Below, one piece after another: positions 9,365-19,596 of a stretch of 64,000 nt of DNA. Below the pieces are notes generated by a model that saw only the letters and a list, made by a program, of their open reading frames with translations, made no database searches and was not told the DNA's origin. Positions within the stretch are counted from its first letter, which is position 1; the number at the start of each line of letters is the position of its first letter. This DNA is from Vibrio bathopelagicus (GTDB lineage Bacteria; Pseudomonadota; Gammaproteobacteria; Enterobacterales; Vibrionaceae). The stretch lies in the NCBI RefSeq assembly GCF_014879975.1, contig NZ_CP062500.1:124001-188000 (forward strand), given 5' to 3'. The translations under genes were made by a program, and so were the position numbers.

Positions 9365-9895
9365 CTAGTTTTTGATACCTAGGTGGCTTTTAACAAATAG
9401 AGCCCGTTCTTCAACTGACATAAATGGCACCTCGACAACCTCATACCCTAGCTCTTGATAGACTCCAACCAACGCGTGGTGAATCTCTAATGCTTCTTCA
9501 AACGGATAAGGGCGCACTTCATCTTGAACATAGATAGAAGCTTCAGGGCGGCAGAACAGGGCTTGGGAGTGATAGCCTTTACTCGCTTCTCGATAGATCG
9601 CATCTATTTCGAGGTTAGCTTGAGCTAAGTAACCACAGATATCTGGGATAGCACGGTCGAGAAACGCAATCGAATGCTGCCTCGCTTGCTCTTTTTGCTT
9701 ACTCATCACGGTTAAGCACAAGTGAGCAAACCCCCGAAGATCTAACCAAGGTAAGATTCCATTTTCAATCTGACTTTGTTCTTCTATCAGCTGGCGAGAG
9801 GATTCAGCGAAGGTTGGGTAACCCATGTCACCCAAGGCATTAATCAGAGTTGTTTTTCCGGCTCCGGGACCACCAGTAATAATGATAGGCTGCAT
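9365..9895 (-). CDS. AAA-family P-loop ATPase/kinase-like protein
   Basis: The protein has 176 residues. It starts with a beta strand and a clear Walker A motif (GGPGAGKTT, residues 8-16) and continues with an ADF/kinase-like fold (FLDRAIPDICGYL, probably Walker B and base-binding region). It resembles the AAA_28 group of predicted ATPases or kinases. The substrate is unknown. It begins 20 bp downstream of the stop codon of the lipoprotein gene on the same strand, so the two are likely co-transcribed. I see no terminator after it, only repeat DNA. Confidence 0.8.
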   Translation of the reverse strand: MQPIIITGGPGAGKTTLINALGDMGYPTFAESSRQLIEEQSQIENGILPWLDLRGFAHLCLTVMSKQKEQARQHSIAFLDRAIPDICGYLAQANLEIDAIYREASKGYHSQALFCRPEASIYVQDEVRPYPFEEALEIHHALVGVYQELGYEVVEVPFMSVEERALFVKSHLGIKN

Positions 9896-9915
9896 CGTGT
9901 TGTTTCTCTGTAGCG

Positions 9916-10557
9916 CTACTTCTGGTTGAGTTGAGCTAAGAACTTATCCGATTCTGCTATCGCAGCATTCATCTGTTCTATCGCGTAGGCGATGTCTTTT
10001 TCTAAGCTCATAAACTCGCCCTGCAACGAACCGACAGCACTCGCATTGAGGTTGTGCTTGAGATAAAGCGTGTTGTCGCGAAGAGTGTTGAGTACCGGAT
10101 CCATTTTCTTCTCAGCTCTTTTCATCGCTGACAACATGGTTTGGTAAGACGATTTGGTTTTACGCAGTTTTTGCTCACTTGAACGACGCAGTGAATCGCT
10201 GGTGTAGAGATCTAACTCACCTTGCCACTCTTCAAACAACGCATCGGACACATCTTCAATCGCAGCAATGCGGTCACTTACATTTTGTGCGGCTTTCTCA
10301 CTGTCTTGGTATTTATCATTGATCTTGTTGTACATATCTTCAAGGTCGCCACCACTGAAGTTAGTCAGGCTACTCAAGGCTTCAAGTGCGCTGGCAAACT
10401 CTTCCTGAGCATCCTGCTGCGACTCTTTCGCGTCTTCTACTCTGTCGACCATAATGTCACGCTTGTGGTAACCCACTTGCTCCATGGCGGAGTAATAAGC
10501 TGACTGGCATCCAGTAAGAGTAAAAATAGAGAGGACTATAACTATTAAATAAGGCAT
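9916..10557 (-). CDS. DUF2959 family lipoprotein
   Basis: This 213-residue protein begins with a short lipoprotein signal and lipobox (LTGC, lipidated Cys17). The rest is strongly helical and charged, with heptad-like stretches that suggest coiled coils (about residues 35-75 and 120-210). The segment MVDRVEDAKESQQDAQEEF is typical of DUF2959 proteins. It is probably anchored in the outer or inner membrane facing the periplasm, with unknown function. It is divergent from yihY and heads a two-gene unit with the ATPase. Confidence 0.85.
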   Translation of the reverse strand: MPYLIVIVLSIFTLTGCQSAYYSAMEQVGYHKRDIMVDRVEDAKESQQDAQEEFASALEALSSLTNFSGGDLEDMYNKINDKYQDSEKAAQNVSDRIAAIEDVSDALFEEWQGELDLYTSDSLRRSSEQKLRKTKSSYQTMLSAMKRAEKKMDPVLNTLRDNTLYLKHNLNASAVGSLQGEFMSLEKDIAYAIEQMNAAIAESDKFLAQLNQK

Positions 10558-10599
10558 CCTAGTTTCCTATAGTTAAGTGACGGAATATTAATTAGGACT

Positions 10600-11541
10600 A
10601 TGAACGAGTTACAAGGGAGTTACAAGTTGAAGATAAAAAAGGTCGCCACACTCAGTATTCAGTTTTCTCGCTATCTTTTGGCGCGAATGACGCACGATAG
10701 AGTCAACGTGAATGCGGGCTACTTGGCATACATTACCTTGCTTTCGATCGTCCCGATGTTGACGGTTCTGCTCTCTATCTTGTCGTCATTCTCCATCTTT
10801 GCTGATGTTGGTATCGTGATTCAAAATTTCGTCATTACCAACTTTGTCCCAGCCTCAGGAGATGCGGTGCACGGTGCCTTACTCGAGTTCGTTGCCAATA
10901 CTGGAAAAATGACGGCGGTCGGTAGTGTGTTCTTATTCATTGCAGCGTTGATGCTGATCTCCAATATTGATAAGAACCTAAATTACATCTGGCGTGTTAA
11001 TGAGAAGCGACGAGCGGTGTTGTCTTTCTCTATGTACTGGATGGTGTTAACGCTTGGGCCTATTTTGGTTGGTGCGAGCATTGCAGCCACCTCTTATGTG
11101 ACATCCTTAAGCCTGCTACAAAATGAAGTTGTCTCTGGCGCTTTTAATACCGTGATCCGCAAACTCCCTTTGATTCTCTCTTTCTTTGCGTTCTTCGGCT
11201 TGTACCTGTTGGTTCCCAACAAAAAGATACACTTTTCTCATGCAGCTGCGGGCTCTCTGGTTGCGGCTCTGTTGTTCGAACTCAGTAAGAAAGGCTTTGC
11301 GGCCTACATTACACAATTCCCTTCTTACCAGTTGATTTATGGCGCATTAGCGGCGATTCCGATTCTTTTTGTCTGGGTATATTTGTGTTGGTTGATCGTG
11401 CTGGTTGGTGCCGAGGTGACGGCTGCCCTTGGTGAGCAGGAACAGTGGAGTGACCCGCAAGAAATGGTACACTCAACGGATAACGACAAAATTACAGAGC
11501 AAGGAAACAACAGTGATAGCACTGATCCAGAGAGTAAGTGA
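10600..11541 (+). CDS. yihY: YihY/BrkB family inner-membrane protein
   Basis: This 313-residue integral membrane protein of the UPF0761/BrkB family has about six hydrophobic segments, with the family signature near [17 protein letters not shown] and a hydrophilic C-terminal tail rich in Asp, Asn and Ser. It was once mistaken for RNase BN; its real role is unknown. The start at 10600 has a weak, close ribosome site; a TTG at 10627 with AAGGGAG seven bases upstream is a good alternative and would shorten the protein by nine residues. Its last 29 bases overlap dtd, so the two are translationally linked. The order yihY-dtd-fabY matches E. coli. Confidence 0.9.
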   Translation: MNELQGSYKLKIKKVATLSIQFSRYLLARMTHDRVNVNAGYLAYITLLSIVPMLTVLLSILSSFSIFADVGIVIQNFVITNFVPASGDAVHGALLEFVANTGKMTAVGSVFLFIAALMLISNIDKNLNYIWRVNEKRRAVLSFSMYWMVLTLGPILVGASIAATSYVTSLSLLQNEVVSGAFNTVIRKLPLILSFFAFFGLYLLVPNKKIHFSHAAAGSLVAALLFELSKKGFAAYITQFPSYQLIYGALAAIPILFVWVYLCWLIVLVGAEVTAALGEQEQWSDPQEMVHSTDNDKITEQGNNSDSTDPESK

Positions 11542-11947
11542 AGCTGCCGTCCGTGTTGATGGCGAAGTAGTGGGTGAGATTGAGCAAGGCTTATTGGTTC
11601 TATTAGGCGTAGAAAAAGGTGACGACGAAGCCAAAGCCAAACGTTTGATGGAACGAGTGACCACTTATCGTGTCTTTGGAGATGAGGATGATAAAATGAA
11701 TCTCAATGTGAAGCAGGTTGAAGGTAAAGTATTAGTGGTGTCTCAATTCACTCTGCCAGCCGATACTAAGAAAGGCACGAGAGCGGGCTTTTCTCGTGGT
11801 GCTCACCCTGAAGATGCAGAGCGTCTTTACAACTATTTCTCTGACCAATGTGAATCAGTACTGCCAACAGAACGTGGCCGATTTGCAGCCGACATGAAAG
11901 TGTCGTTAGTTAATGATGGTCCAGTGACATTCTGGCTACAAGTTTAG
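11513..11947 (+). CDS. dtd: D-aminoacyl-tRNA deacylase
   Basis: This 144-residue enzyme hydrolyses D-aminoacyl-tRNAs (such as D-Tyr-tRNA) to recycle tRNA and prevent D-amino acid incorporation. The conserved start [13 protein letters not shown], the [12 protein letters not shown] motif (about residue 78) and the C-terminal [11 protein letters not shown] with the cross-subunit Gly/Pro region are visible. The start is a GTG at 11513 preceded by AAGGAA, inside the end of yihY; longer in-frame extensions lack family similarity. It is followed 16 bp later by fabY. Confidence 0.96.
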   Translation: MIALIQRVSEAAVRVDGEVVGEIEQGLLVLLGVEKGDDEAKAKRLMERVTTYRVFGDEDDKMNLNVKQVEGKVLVVSQFTLPADTKKGTRAGFSRGAHPEDAERLYNYFSDQCESVLPTERGRFAADMKVSLVNDGPVTFWLQV

Positions 11948-11963
11948 GCTTAAAGGAATAAGC

Positions 11964-12899
11964 ATGTTTAAACTCATAACCCCAACCACCGAAAATCAAC
12001 TGAACAAGTATTACCACTTTCGTTGGCAGATGCTCCGTGAGCCTTGGCGAATGCCGGTAGGCTCCGAGCGCGATGAATATGACGCCATGAGTCACCATCG
12101 CATGATTGTCGATGGTCGAGGTCGCGCTATGGCGATTGGACGTCTTTATATCACTCCTGATCTAGAAGGTCAGATCCGCTACATGGCGGTTAAGAATTCT
12201 CGCCGCAGTAAAGGTATGGGTTCGTTGATTTTAGTTGCGCTTGAGTCATTGGCTCGCCAAGAGGGCGCAAAGCGCTTGGTGTGTAATGCGCGTGAAGACG
12301 CGATCTCGTTCTACGAGAAGAATGACTTTGAGCGTCGTGGTGAGATTAACGATCAACGCGGGCCTGTGCGCCACCAACAGATGGTTAAGCACCTTGATCC
12401 AATGGCTGACGTACTGCGTAAACCTGATTGGTGTAACGAGCTTCAGCAGCGCTGGGAACATCAGATCCCGATCAGTGACAAGATGGGCATCAAGATTAAC
12501 CAATACACTGGTTATCAGTTTGAGTGTAGTGCTCAGTTGAATCCCAATTTGAACCCTCATAACACTATGTTTGCAGGCTCAGCCTTTACTCTAGCGACCT
12601 TAACGGGCTGGGGCATGACTTGGTTATTGATGAAAGAGCGTGGCCTGACCGGTGATATCGTGTTGGCGGACAGTAATATTCGTTATCGTCACCCGGTAGA
12701 GCAAAACCCAGTCGCATCGACCTCATTGGATGGGATCAGTGGAGACTTAGATCGTCTTGCCTCTGGCAGAAAGGCTCGTATCATCATTCATGTAACCATT
12801 CACAGTGGTGACGTGGAAGCGGTAGAGTTTACGGGAACCTATATGCTGATCCCTGATTATAAAAAGATACTTTCAACAGACTCGAATATGAGTGAGTAG
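11964..12899 (+). CDS. fabY: GNAT acetyltransferase-thioesterase fusion (YiiD/FabY)
   Basis: The 311-residue protein joins an N-terminal GNAT domain (about 1-145, with the acetyl-CoA loop RRSKGMGSLIL) to a C-terminal hotdog thioesterase-like domain (about 160-305, with NPHNTMFAGS). This matches the YiiD architecture, named FabY in E. coli for a proposed role in initiating fatty acid synthesis; the function here is inferred from the family. It is third in the yihY-dtd-fabY cluster, with a strong terminator just past the stop that overlaps the end of the convergent AsmA gene. Confidence 0.88.
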   Translation: MFKLITPTTENQLNKYYHFRWQMLREPWRMPVGSERDEYDAMSHHRMIVDGRGRAMAIGRLYITPDLEGQIRYMAVKNSRRSKGMGSLILVALESLARQEGAKRLVCNAREDAISFYEKNDFERRGEINDQRGPVRHQQMVKHLDPMADVLRKPDWCNELQQRWEHQIPISDKMGIKINQYTGYQFECSAQLNPNLNPHNTMFAGSAFTLATLTGWGMTWLLMKERGLTGDIVLADSNIRYRHPVEQNPVASTSLDGISGDLDRLASGRKARIIIHVTIHSGDVEAVEFTGTYMLIPDYKKILSTDSNMSE

Positions 12900-12943
12900 C
12901 TAACCGCGCTACTCATTTTGTAAGAGCTGAAGATAAATTTTGA

Positions 12944-12974
12944 AAGCGCTACTCCTGTGGAGTGGCGCTTTTTT
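12944..12974 (+). terminator. fabY terminator overlapping asmA-like 3' end
   Basis: AAGCGCTACTCC and GGAGTGGCGCTT form a 12-bp stem with loop TGT and one mismatch, followed by TTTT. It includes the TAG stop codon of the convergent AsmA-family gene (complement of 12949-12951). Confidence 0.85.
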
Positions 12975-14925
12975 GTTGGCAGTCATTGATCTCAGAATAT
13001 TCAACTTGGTCAAGCTTTCCTGAGATTTGGTGGCATGGGTCGGAAAGGGTAATTGAGAGTGAATGTTGCTCTTGTTCCAGCAAATCAAGTTCTCCCGAGA
13101 CTTCACCATTCAGTGTTTGAACCCTTTGCGAACCTTCCTCTACTGCCGATGCACCAATAATGTGCATTGGTTCGAGAGTAAAGCGGCCACGGTCAAAATT
13201 CGCGTTGAGTTCGGGGATCTCAAACACGTTATTGCTTGAGGTCTCCGAAAGCGTATCGTTAAAGGTCATCACGCCTTGGCGGACGCTGCCAGTGAGTTGA
13301 CCTGTGGTTGAGTAGACCAGCATCAATGAATCGCCGTATAAACCTGCAGCTTGAAGTTCGAATTCACCATAGCCAGTCGCATCCAGAGGTAATTCTAGTT
13401 GCTGCAGCATTGGCGAGATAGGCAAGCCATCGGCAGAGATATCTAAGCTCCACGGTTTACTTATTTGATTAAAGTCGAGCGTTGCATTCGCTTCAACATA
13501 GCCATGTTTTAGTGGCATAAACAGGCGTGTCAGTGTCCATTTCCCTTGATCGCTATTCATTTCAACCACAGGCTGAGCGCTGAGGATATTTTGGTAGCTG
13601 GCATCGTTGGCGCTGGCCATTAACTTGCCTTGCCACAATCCTAGTTTTCTATCTTGCAGCAGTTGAACCTGATGCCCCTCGACATGAAGCCCTGAGACCT
13701 GCCAGTAAGGTTTTTTTGCAAGTTGGATGAGTTGGCTACGCTCTATGTTTAGTTGGTGAATAGAGGCTTGCTGTAGCTGTGTAAGCCAAGGTATTAAACG
13801 AGTGGCCGGTAGATTTTCATCTTGGCTTTCTGTAATCCATTTTATGCCCTGAATATCAAGCTGCGCGAGTTCAACTGAGCTTGGTGTTACCACCCCGTTC
13901 GTTTGGATACTGCCTTGTCGCCACTGGGTATAGAAATCCTCAATCAGGATCTGCTCCGGTTGAAGGTTTAGCTGAATACTCGGGTCGATGAACAAGTCAT
14001 CATCGATGGTGACGCCTTCTGCTTGTAGGGAAAAGGTGGCTTGTTGCTGCTGCCACAGCTGAAACGGCAACTGAACATTTTCTAATGAAGCATCGAAGCC
14101 AGCTAAGTGGCCATTTTTCCATTCCACATCGCTACGCAAGATATCTAAACTGTTGATGTGGTTTATTTGGATGCCTTCTACGTTCCAATTTTTGCTTAAT
14201 AGGTTTTGGGTTTGTTGTTGATCGAGCCTTAAGCCGTCAGCGGTTACATTTACCAGCGACCAACCTTGCTGATATTGTTCAGCTTGCCCAGAAATCTTGG
14301 CCCCTCGCCATTCAAATGAAGCGCCATAAAGGGTGCTGTCATTGGGCTTTAGATCGAGGTCAATCAATAAGTTGTCAAAGGCTTCGTCCTGCCAGTAGAG
14401 TTGTGCGGCAGTGAGTTGTGTTTTTCCGTAGGGCAGTATTGAGCTGTGTTTATTCCAAGTGGGATCGGAGATCTGCAGGTCGATGCCACGCGCATTAAAG
14501 TCCGGCGTTGAAAAATCTAAGTCATGAAGAGCGAGTTGGTGGAGCTTGATATGTTGCTGCGCGAACAAGGGATCGAGAATTTTTAGGTTGTTGGTATCCA
14601 GCTGTAGACCGCTTACCAGCACAGAATCCAACACCAATTTGGCTTCCGTTATAGAGTAAGGGCTGAACCAGATATCGATTTTGTCGATGTACAGAGATGG
14701 CTGCTTTTCAGGTTGGGCTTGGGGCAGGGTAATGCCCATTAAAGTGACGTGATAAGGCGCCTGATACTCAACATCTTCAATGAGCACTGGTTGTTCAATC
14801 GTATGTTTGATAAAAAAGTTAGCAACATCCGCACGGTATTGGGTCTGCAGGCTTAATAGCAACGCTGCGATAGTTGCAACGACGATAGCCAACACAATGC
14901 CGAACACCATGAATACCTTTTTCAT
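12949..14925 (-). CDS. AsmA family protein
   Basis: This 658-residue protein has an N-terminal membrane anchor (about residues 4-26) and a long, mainly beta-stranded periplasmic part with repeated LxxxxL/QLxIxxI patterns, as in AsmA-like proteins that bridge the envelope and may move or control lipids. The C-terminal region (about 560-640) resembles the AsmA C-terminal domain with a run of ELNANFDRGRFTLEP. It is most like the YicH/AsmA-2 group, but I cannot place it more precisely. It lies downstream of pckA on the same strand but behind the pckA terminator, so it probably has its own promoter. Confidence 0.85.
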   Translation of the reverse strand: MKKVFMVFGIVLAIVVATIAALLLSLQTQYRADVANFFIKHTIEQPVLIEDVEYQAPYHVTLMGITLPQAQPEKQPSLYIDKIDIWFSPYSITEAKLVLDSVLVSGLQLDTNNLKILDPLFAQQHIKLHQLALHDLDFSTPDFNARGIDLQISDPTWNKHSSILPYGKTQLTAAQLYWQDEAFDNLLIDLDLKPNDSTLYGASFEWRGAKISGQAEQYQQGWSLVNVTADGLRLDQQQTQNLLSKNWNVEGIQINHINSLDILRSDVEWKNGHLAGFDASLENVQLPFQLWQQQQATFSLQAEGVTIDDDLFIDPSIQLNLQPEQILIEDFYTQWRQGSIQTNGVVTPSSVELAQLDIQGIKWITESQDENLPATRLIPWLTQLQQASIHQLNIERSQLIQLAKKPYWQVSGLHVEGHQVQLLQDRKLGLWQGKLMASANDASYQNILSAQPVVEMNSDQGKWTLTRLFMPLKHGYVEANATLDFNQISKPWSLDISADGLPISPMLQQLELPLDATGYGEFELQAAGLYGDSLMLVYSTTGQLTGSVRQGVMTFNDTLSETSSNNVFEIPELNANFDRGRFTLEPMHIIGASAVEEGSQRVQTLNGEVSGELDLLEQEQHSLSITLSDPCHQISGKLDQVEYSEINDCQQKSATPQE

Positions 14926-14994
14926 TCCCTGAAAGCCTTAAATTTCAATAGTCTTAAAACAGAGTGGAACAAAAAGGGGCAAGCAGCAACAAAA

Positions 14995-15016
14995 AAGCCC
15001 CTCAAAAGAGGGGCTT
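14995..15016 (-). terminator. pckA terminator
   Basis: AAGCCCCTC-aaaa-GAGGGGCTT is a perfect nine-bp stem. On the minus strand it is followed by TTTT, 63 bp past the pckA stop. Confidence 0.9.
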
Positions 15017-15079
15017 GCTACAAAAATATCACTTTAAATTGGGCGTTCGCTTTTGGCTAAACCCGAGCAGATGATTGGA

Positions 15080-16705
15080 TTAGTCGAGTTGAGGGCCAGC
15101 CGCAACCAGTGACTTACCTTCAGCGTTGTCTGTGTACTTATCAAAGTTGTTGATGAAGCGCTCCGCTAGATCTTTCGCTTTGCTTTCCCATTGTAGTGGA
15201 TCAGTGTACGTATCACGTGGGTCAAGAATCGCAGGATCAACGTCGTGTAACGCTAGCGGTACTTCAAGGTTAAACATAGGGATAACCTTAGTGTCAGCCT
15301 TGTCGATAGAGCCATCTAGGATAGCGTCGATGATGCCACGAGTATCTTGGATTGAGATACGCTTGCCAGTGCCATTCCAACCTGTATTTACTAGGTAAGC
15401 TTCAGCACCAGCTGCTTCCATACGCTTCACTAGCACTTCAGCGTACTGAGTTGGGTGAAGTGTAAGGAACGCCGCACCAAATGCCGCAGAGAACGTTGGT
15501 GTTGGTTCAGTAATACCGCGCTCTGTACCTGCTAGCTTAGCTGTGAAGCCAGATAGGAAGTGGTACTTAGTTTGCTCCGGAGTCAGCTTAGATACTGGTG
15601 GTAACACACCAAATGCATCCGCAGTCAGGAAGATAACTTTTTGAGCGTGACCGGCTTTCGATACTGGCTTAACGATGTTGTCGATGTGGTGAATTGGGTA
15701 AGAAACACGAGTGTTCTCTGTTTTTGAACCGTCATCAAAATCGATAGAACCATCGCCACGAACCGTTACGTTTTCTAGCAATGCATCACGACGGATTGCA
15801 TTGTAGATTTCTGGTTCCGCTTCTTTAGATAGACGAATCGTCTTCGCGTAACAACCACCTTCAAAGTTGAAGATGCCATCGTCGTCCCAACCGTGCTCAT
15901 CATCACCGATTAGTTCACGCTTAGGATCCGTTGATAGGGTTGTTTTACCTGTACCTGATAGACCGAAGAATATCGCTACATCGCCTTCTTCACCGACGTT
16001 AGCACTACAGTGCATTGAAGCAATACCTTGCAGAGGAAGTAGGTAGTTCATCATTGCGAACATGCCTTTCTTCATCTCACCGCCGTACCAAGTACCACCG
16101 ATGATTTGAACTCGCTCTGTTAGGTTGAAAGCAACGAAGTTTTCAGAGTTTAGACCCTGCTTTTCCCAGTTAGGGTTAGTTGTTTTAGCACCGTTCATTA
16201 CCACGAAATCAGGTTCGAACGTTGCTAGCTCTTCGTCAGTTGGACGAATGAACATGTTCTTAACGAAGTGCGCTTGCCACGCTACTTCAGTGATAATACG
16301 TACACTTAAGCGCGTATCAGGGTTAGCACCACAGTAACCGTCGATGACAAACAAGCGCTTGCCAGATAGCTGAGTTGTCACAAGCTCTTTAAGCTCATCC
16401 CATACTTCAGTTGTAATCGGTTTGTTGTCATTTTTGCCTTGATCTGACCACCACATGGTATCGCGTGTAGTGTCATCTTTAACAATGTACTTATCTTTTG
16501 GTGAGCGGCCAGTAAAGATACCAGTGTCAACCGCAACAGAGCCTAGTTCCGTTACTACGCCTTTTTCGTAGCCTTCCAAACCTGGCAGTGTCTCTTCAAC
16601 GAATAACTGCTCGTAGCTAGGATTACGAAGAACTTCAGTAACGCCAGTCAGTCCGTGCTTAGTTAGATCAATTTGTGCAGCCTTAGTATGTTCCATAACG
16701 GTCAT
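15080..16705 (-). CDS. pckA: Phosphoenolpyruvate carboxykinase (ATP)
   Basis: This 541-residue gluconeogenic enzyme converts oxaloacetate and ATP to phosphoenolpyruvate, CO2 and ADP in the cytosol. Recognised features are the P-loop [11 protein letters not shown] (about residue 253), the substrate-binding RSPKDKY near residue 69, and metal-binding [10 protein letters not shown]. Length is normal for the ATP-dependent bacterial form. The start codon follows a clear AGGAG site. A TTTGCGCTG...TGATCACAAA sequence at 16961-16982 might bind CRP, which controls pckA in enterics, but only one half site is good. It has its own terminator. Confidence 0.98.
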   Translation of the reverse strand: MTVMEHTKAAQIDLTKHGLTGVTEVLRNPSYEQLFVEETLPGLEGYEKGVVTELGSVAVDTGIFTGRSPKDKYIVKDDTTRDTMWWSDQGKNDNKPITTEVWDELKELVTTQLSGKRLFVIDGYCGANPDTRLSVRIITEVAWQAHFVKNMFIRPTDEELATFEPDFVVMNGAKTTNPNWEKQGLNSENFVAFNLTERVQIIGGTWYGGEMKKGMFAMMNYLLPLQGIASMHCSANVGEEGDVAIFFGLSGTGKTTLSTDPKRELIGDDEHGWDDDGIFNFEGGCYAKTIRLSKEAEPEIYNAIRRDALLENVTVRGDGSIDFDDGSKTENTRVSYPIHHIDNIVKPVSKAGHAQKVIFLTADAFGVLPPVSKLTPEQTKYHFLSGFTAKLAGTERGITEPTPTFSAAFGAAFLTLHPTQYAEVLVKRMEAAGAEAYLVNTGWNGTGKRISIQDTRGIIDAILDGSIDKADTKVIPMFNLEVPLALHDVDPAILDPRDTYTDPLQWESKAKDLAERFINNFDKYTDNAEGKSLVAAGPQLD

Positions 16706-16979
16706 AGGTGCTCCTTGTAGGATATTTTGTAGGGATTTTGTATTAATTTTTTATTGTTATCTGCTCACCATGCTAGCAACGAGACTCTGGGGAAACAGGG
16801 ATACAGCTCAAAAAGTATCCATATTAATCTTGGGGTTTTAAGCGTCTCGTCACATATTGGCCTAACTAGTCTATCCTGTACGCAAACCTTTGCGCTAGGG
16901 GCGAGAACATTATTAATTGATTAAAATTAAGCGGTGATTTTATTACGAGATGTTACGGAGTTTGCGCTGTTTTGATCAC

Positions 16980-17006
16980 AAAAAAGGCCAGCTGAGCGCT
17001 GACCTT
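16980..17006 (-). terminator. hslO terminator
   Basis: On the minus strand AGGTCAGCGCT and AGCTGGCCT form a stem followed by TTTTTT. It lies 37 bp past the hslO stop. Apart from this hairpin and possible pckA promoter signals, the 337-bp gap between pckA and hslO holds nothing I can identify. Confidence 0.8.
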
Positions 17007-17042
17007 TGTGGGGTAAATTACGTGTTTTTGGTACGCTGTAAA

Positions 17043-17936
17043 TTAATGAACCGTATTGTCGCCTTTATCTGCTGCTTCTGCGTACAGAGCGTCAACGTCG
17101 TTCTTATCAAACGAGTAGTTTGTGCCACAGTAATCACAGTGAAGAGCCACACTTCCTTCACTGCTGATGATGTCGTAGATCTCTTCTTGAGCAACGGTAA
17201 TGATAGCTGCACCGCTGCGTTGACGAGAACAACCACAGAAGAACTCAACTGGTTGAGGTGTAAATACTTGAACCTTCTCTTGGTTGTATAGACGGTACAA
17301 CAAGTCATTTGCTTCTAGAGAGAACAACTCTTCATTTTTTACGGTGTCAGTTAATTGCTCTAGGTGTTCGAAGTCATCTGGAGTACCGGTACCGTCAGGC
17401 ATAACCTGCAGTAACATACCAGCAGCGTGTGCTTTGCCTTCATGCTCACCCGTGCGCAGCCACAGACGAGTCTTTAGCTGTTCAGAGTTTGCGAAATAAC
17501 CTTCAAGTACTTCAGCCAAAGTGTCACCTTCAAGACCAACGATACCTTGGTAACGCTCACCTTTTTTAGGGTCGATAGTGATCACTAGGTGGCCTTTACC
17601 CATCAGATCGTGCAGGCCAGCGTCGTCAGCAATGTCGCCGTCAAAGCGAGCAACACCACGAATCTTCTGATCGTTATCGCCATTAATAACAGCTAGAGAT
17701 ACTGGACCATCACCTTGCAGTTGCATCGTGATAGAACCTTCAAACTTTAGAGTCGCCGTTAGTAGCGTCGTTGAAACCAGTAGCTCACCCAACAGTTTTT
17801 GTACTGGCGCTGGGTATTCCTTGCTAGAAATAATCTGTTGGTACGCTTCGTCCATCTGTACCAATTCACCACGTACTGATAGGTCTTCAAATAGGTAGCG
17901 ATTTAAAACATTACTTGTAGACATTGGGTCTGCCAT
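17043..17936 (-). CDS. hslO: Redox-regulated chaperone Hsp33
   Basis: This 297-residue cytosolic holdase is activated by oxidation and protects unfolding proteins. The core domain (1-180) and linker are followed by the zinc-binding, redox-sensing C-terminal domain with the expected CGC-X(about 30)-CDYC cysteines (FFCGCSRQR and LHCDYCGT). The GspC-side neighbour hslR lies 18 bp upstream on the same strand, giving the usual hslR-hslO order. An AAGGAA site supports the ATG at 17936; an internal ATG four codons later is also possible. Confidence 0.97.
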   Translation of the reverse strand: MADPMSTSNVLNRYLFEDLSVRGELVQMDEAYQQIISSKEYPAPVQKLLGELLVSTTLLTATLKFEGSITMQLQGDGPVSLAVINGDNDQKIRGVARFDGDIADDAGLHDLMGKGHLVITIDPKKGERYQGIVGLEGDTLAEVLEGYFANSEQLKTRLWLRTGEHEGKAHAAGMLLQVMPDGTGTPDDFEHLEQLTDTVKNEELFSLEANDLLYRLYNQEKVQVFTPQPVEFFCGCSRQRSGAAIITVAQEEIYDIISSEGSVALHCDYCGTNYSFDKNDVDALYAEAADKGDNTVH

Positions 17937-17954
17937 TTGGCTATTCCTTCTAGC

Positions 17955-18341
17955 TTATTGAGTCTTGAACTTGATGATGTCACGACGTTGCTTTTTGTCT
18001 GGGCGACGTTCTGGTGCTGGGCTATGAGCATTAAGCTTGCGCTGTTGTGCAAACTCTTCTCTTTTTGCCAAGCTTTCGGTGGTTTCTTCATAGAGTGTTT
18101 GAGCGACTGGCGCTCCGCCACGGTGTGCGGATATTTTCTCTATGGTGACCGTCTTTTCTTCATTACCTTGGCGCAGAGTAATCACTGCCCCAAGTTCTAC
18201 GATTTTGCTGGGTTTGCTGCGCTGACCATTATAGTGGACTTTGCCACCATCGACCATGTTGCGAGCAATTGAACGAGTCTTATAAAAGCGTGCTGCCCAC
18301 AACCATTTATCGAGTCTGACAGCTTCATTAGTCGTTTTCAT
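17955..18341 (-). CDS. hslR: Heat shock protein 15 (S4-domain ribosome rescue protein)
   Basis: The 128-residue protein starts with an S4 RNA-binding domain (VRLDKWLWAARFYKTRSIARNMV, residues 8-60) and ends in a basic tail rich in Arg, Lys and Gln. It matches Hsp15, which binds free 50S subunits carrying nascent chains and helps recycle them after heat shock. It is co-directional with hslO, 18 bp apart, so probably one heat-shock operon. The upstream 290-bp gap to gspC holds divergent promoters; no clear sigma-32 element was recognised. Confidence 0.95.
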   Translation of the reverse strand: MKTTNEAVRLDKWLWAARFYKTRSIARNMVDGGKVHYNGQRSKPSKIVELGAVITLRQGNEEKTVTIEKISAHRGGAPVAQTLYEETTESLAKREEFAQQRKLNAHSPAPERRPDKKQRRDIIKFKTQ

Positions 18342-18631
18342 ATAGGACAGTGCCTTTTCAGTTAGAAATGAATGCGGTTTAACTGTTATCCACAGTATGC
18401 AACTTATTTTATTTGATGACGCTTATCACATTTAGTAGAAGCTTATGTGGAGGCGACTGGCTTTTTTTTCAAGGAAGATTACAAAATAGCTCAGGTAATG
18501 CCGATTTATAGATTTGCTATGATATAGTTCAGGATCTTATGCTTTTAATAAGCTGGAACAGAATTTATGAACAAAAAAGCTGATAGTTTAGTAAGTTACA
18601 GCTTTATTCGTTATAGAAAGGGTTAGGGAAC

Positions 18632-19555
18632 GTGAACTTTTTAGAGCTCAAACTTCGCATGGATAACTCTCCGGTGCTGAACCGATTTTTAGAGAATGGA
18701 TTTTTACTCCAGCAGAAACTGAGCCTTGTTCTTTGTTGTGTGTTGATTGCAGCTTCTGCATGGATTTTAGGACAGCTTGCATGGTTTATCGAACCTGCCG
18801 AGCAAACCGTCGTGCCTTGGAAAGCAACCTCTTCATCGTCTTCTGCTCCTCAATCAACTCTTGATATCTCTTCTTTGCAGCAGAGCAACCTTTTTGGTGC
18901 CTATAACCCAACCACGCCCGCTGTGGTTGAGCAGCAAGTTATCCAAGACGCACCAAAGACACGATTGAATCTGGTTTTGGTGGGGGCGGTTGCCAGCTCG
19001 ACCCCCAAATTAAGCTTAGCTGTGATTGCGAATCGCGGCACACAAGCAACCTACGGCATTAATGAAGAGATCGAAGGCACGCGAGCTAAGTTAAAAGCGG
19101 TATTAGTCGATCGCGTAATTATTGATAACTCAGGTCGAGATGAGACATTGATGCTTGAAGGCATTGAGTACAAGCGTCTGGCCGTTTCAGAACCTGCGCC
19201 ACCTCGCGCCTCTTCTTCTGTCCGTGGCAACAACCCCGCTTCTGCAGAAGAGAAGCTTGATGAAATTAAAGCGAAGATAATGAAAGATCCGCAACAAATC
19301 TTCCAATATGTTCGACTGTCTCAGGTGAAGCGTGACGATAAAGTGATTGGTTATCGTGTGAGCCCTGGCAAAGATTCAGAACTTTTTAACTCTGTTGGGC
19401 TCCAAAACGGAGATATTGCCACTCAGTTAAATGGACAAGACCTGACAGACCCTGCTGCTATGGGCAACATATTCCGTTCCATCTCAGAACTGACAGAGCT
19501 AAATCTGGTGGTCGAGAGAGATGGTCAACAACATGAAGTATTTATTGAATTTTAA
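18632..19555 (+). CDS. gspC: Type II secretion inner-membrane protein GspC (EpsC)
   Basis: This 307-residue bitopic protein links the inner-membrane platform with the secretin. A membrane helix lies at about residues 30-50; a Ser/Pro linker leads to the homology region (about 80-170, QQSNLFGAYNP and LNLVLVGAVASS), and the C-terminal PDZ domain (about 215-305, GYRVSPGKDSELFNSVGLQNGD). It starts at GTG 18632 with AGGGAA ahead. It is first in the eps/gsp operon. A TATGAT element at about 18519 could be its promoter -10, but without a good -35. Confidence 0.95.
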   Translation: MNFLELKLRMDNSPVLNRFLENGFLLQQKLSLVLCCVLIAASAWILGQLAWFIEPAEQTVVPWKATSSSSSAPQSTLDISSLQQSNLFGAYNPTTPAVVEQQVIQDAPKTRLNLVLVGAVASSTPKLSLAVIANRGTQATYGINEEIEGTRAKLKAVLVDRVIIDNSGRDETLMLEGIEYKRLAVSEPAPPRASSSVRGNNPASAEEKLDEIKAKIMKDPQQIFQYVRLSQVKRDDKVIGYRVSPGKDSELFNSVGLQNGDIATQLNGQDLTDPAAMGNIFRSISELTELNLVVERDGQQHEVFIEF

Positions 19556-19596
19556 AACTTTGCGTCTAACGAAGGACGAAAGTGTAGGAGAAGTAC

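Noticed and set aside
16961..16982. CRP site upstream of pckA
   Set aside because: Only one half (TGATCACA) fits; the other half is poor and it lies far from the start and next to the hslO terminator.
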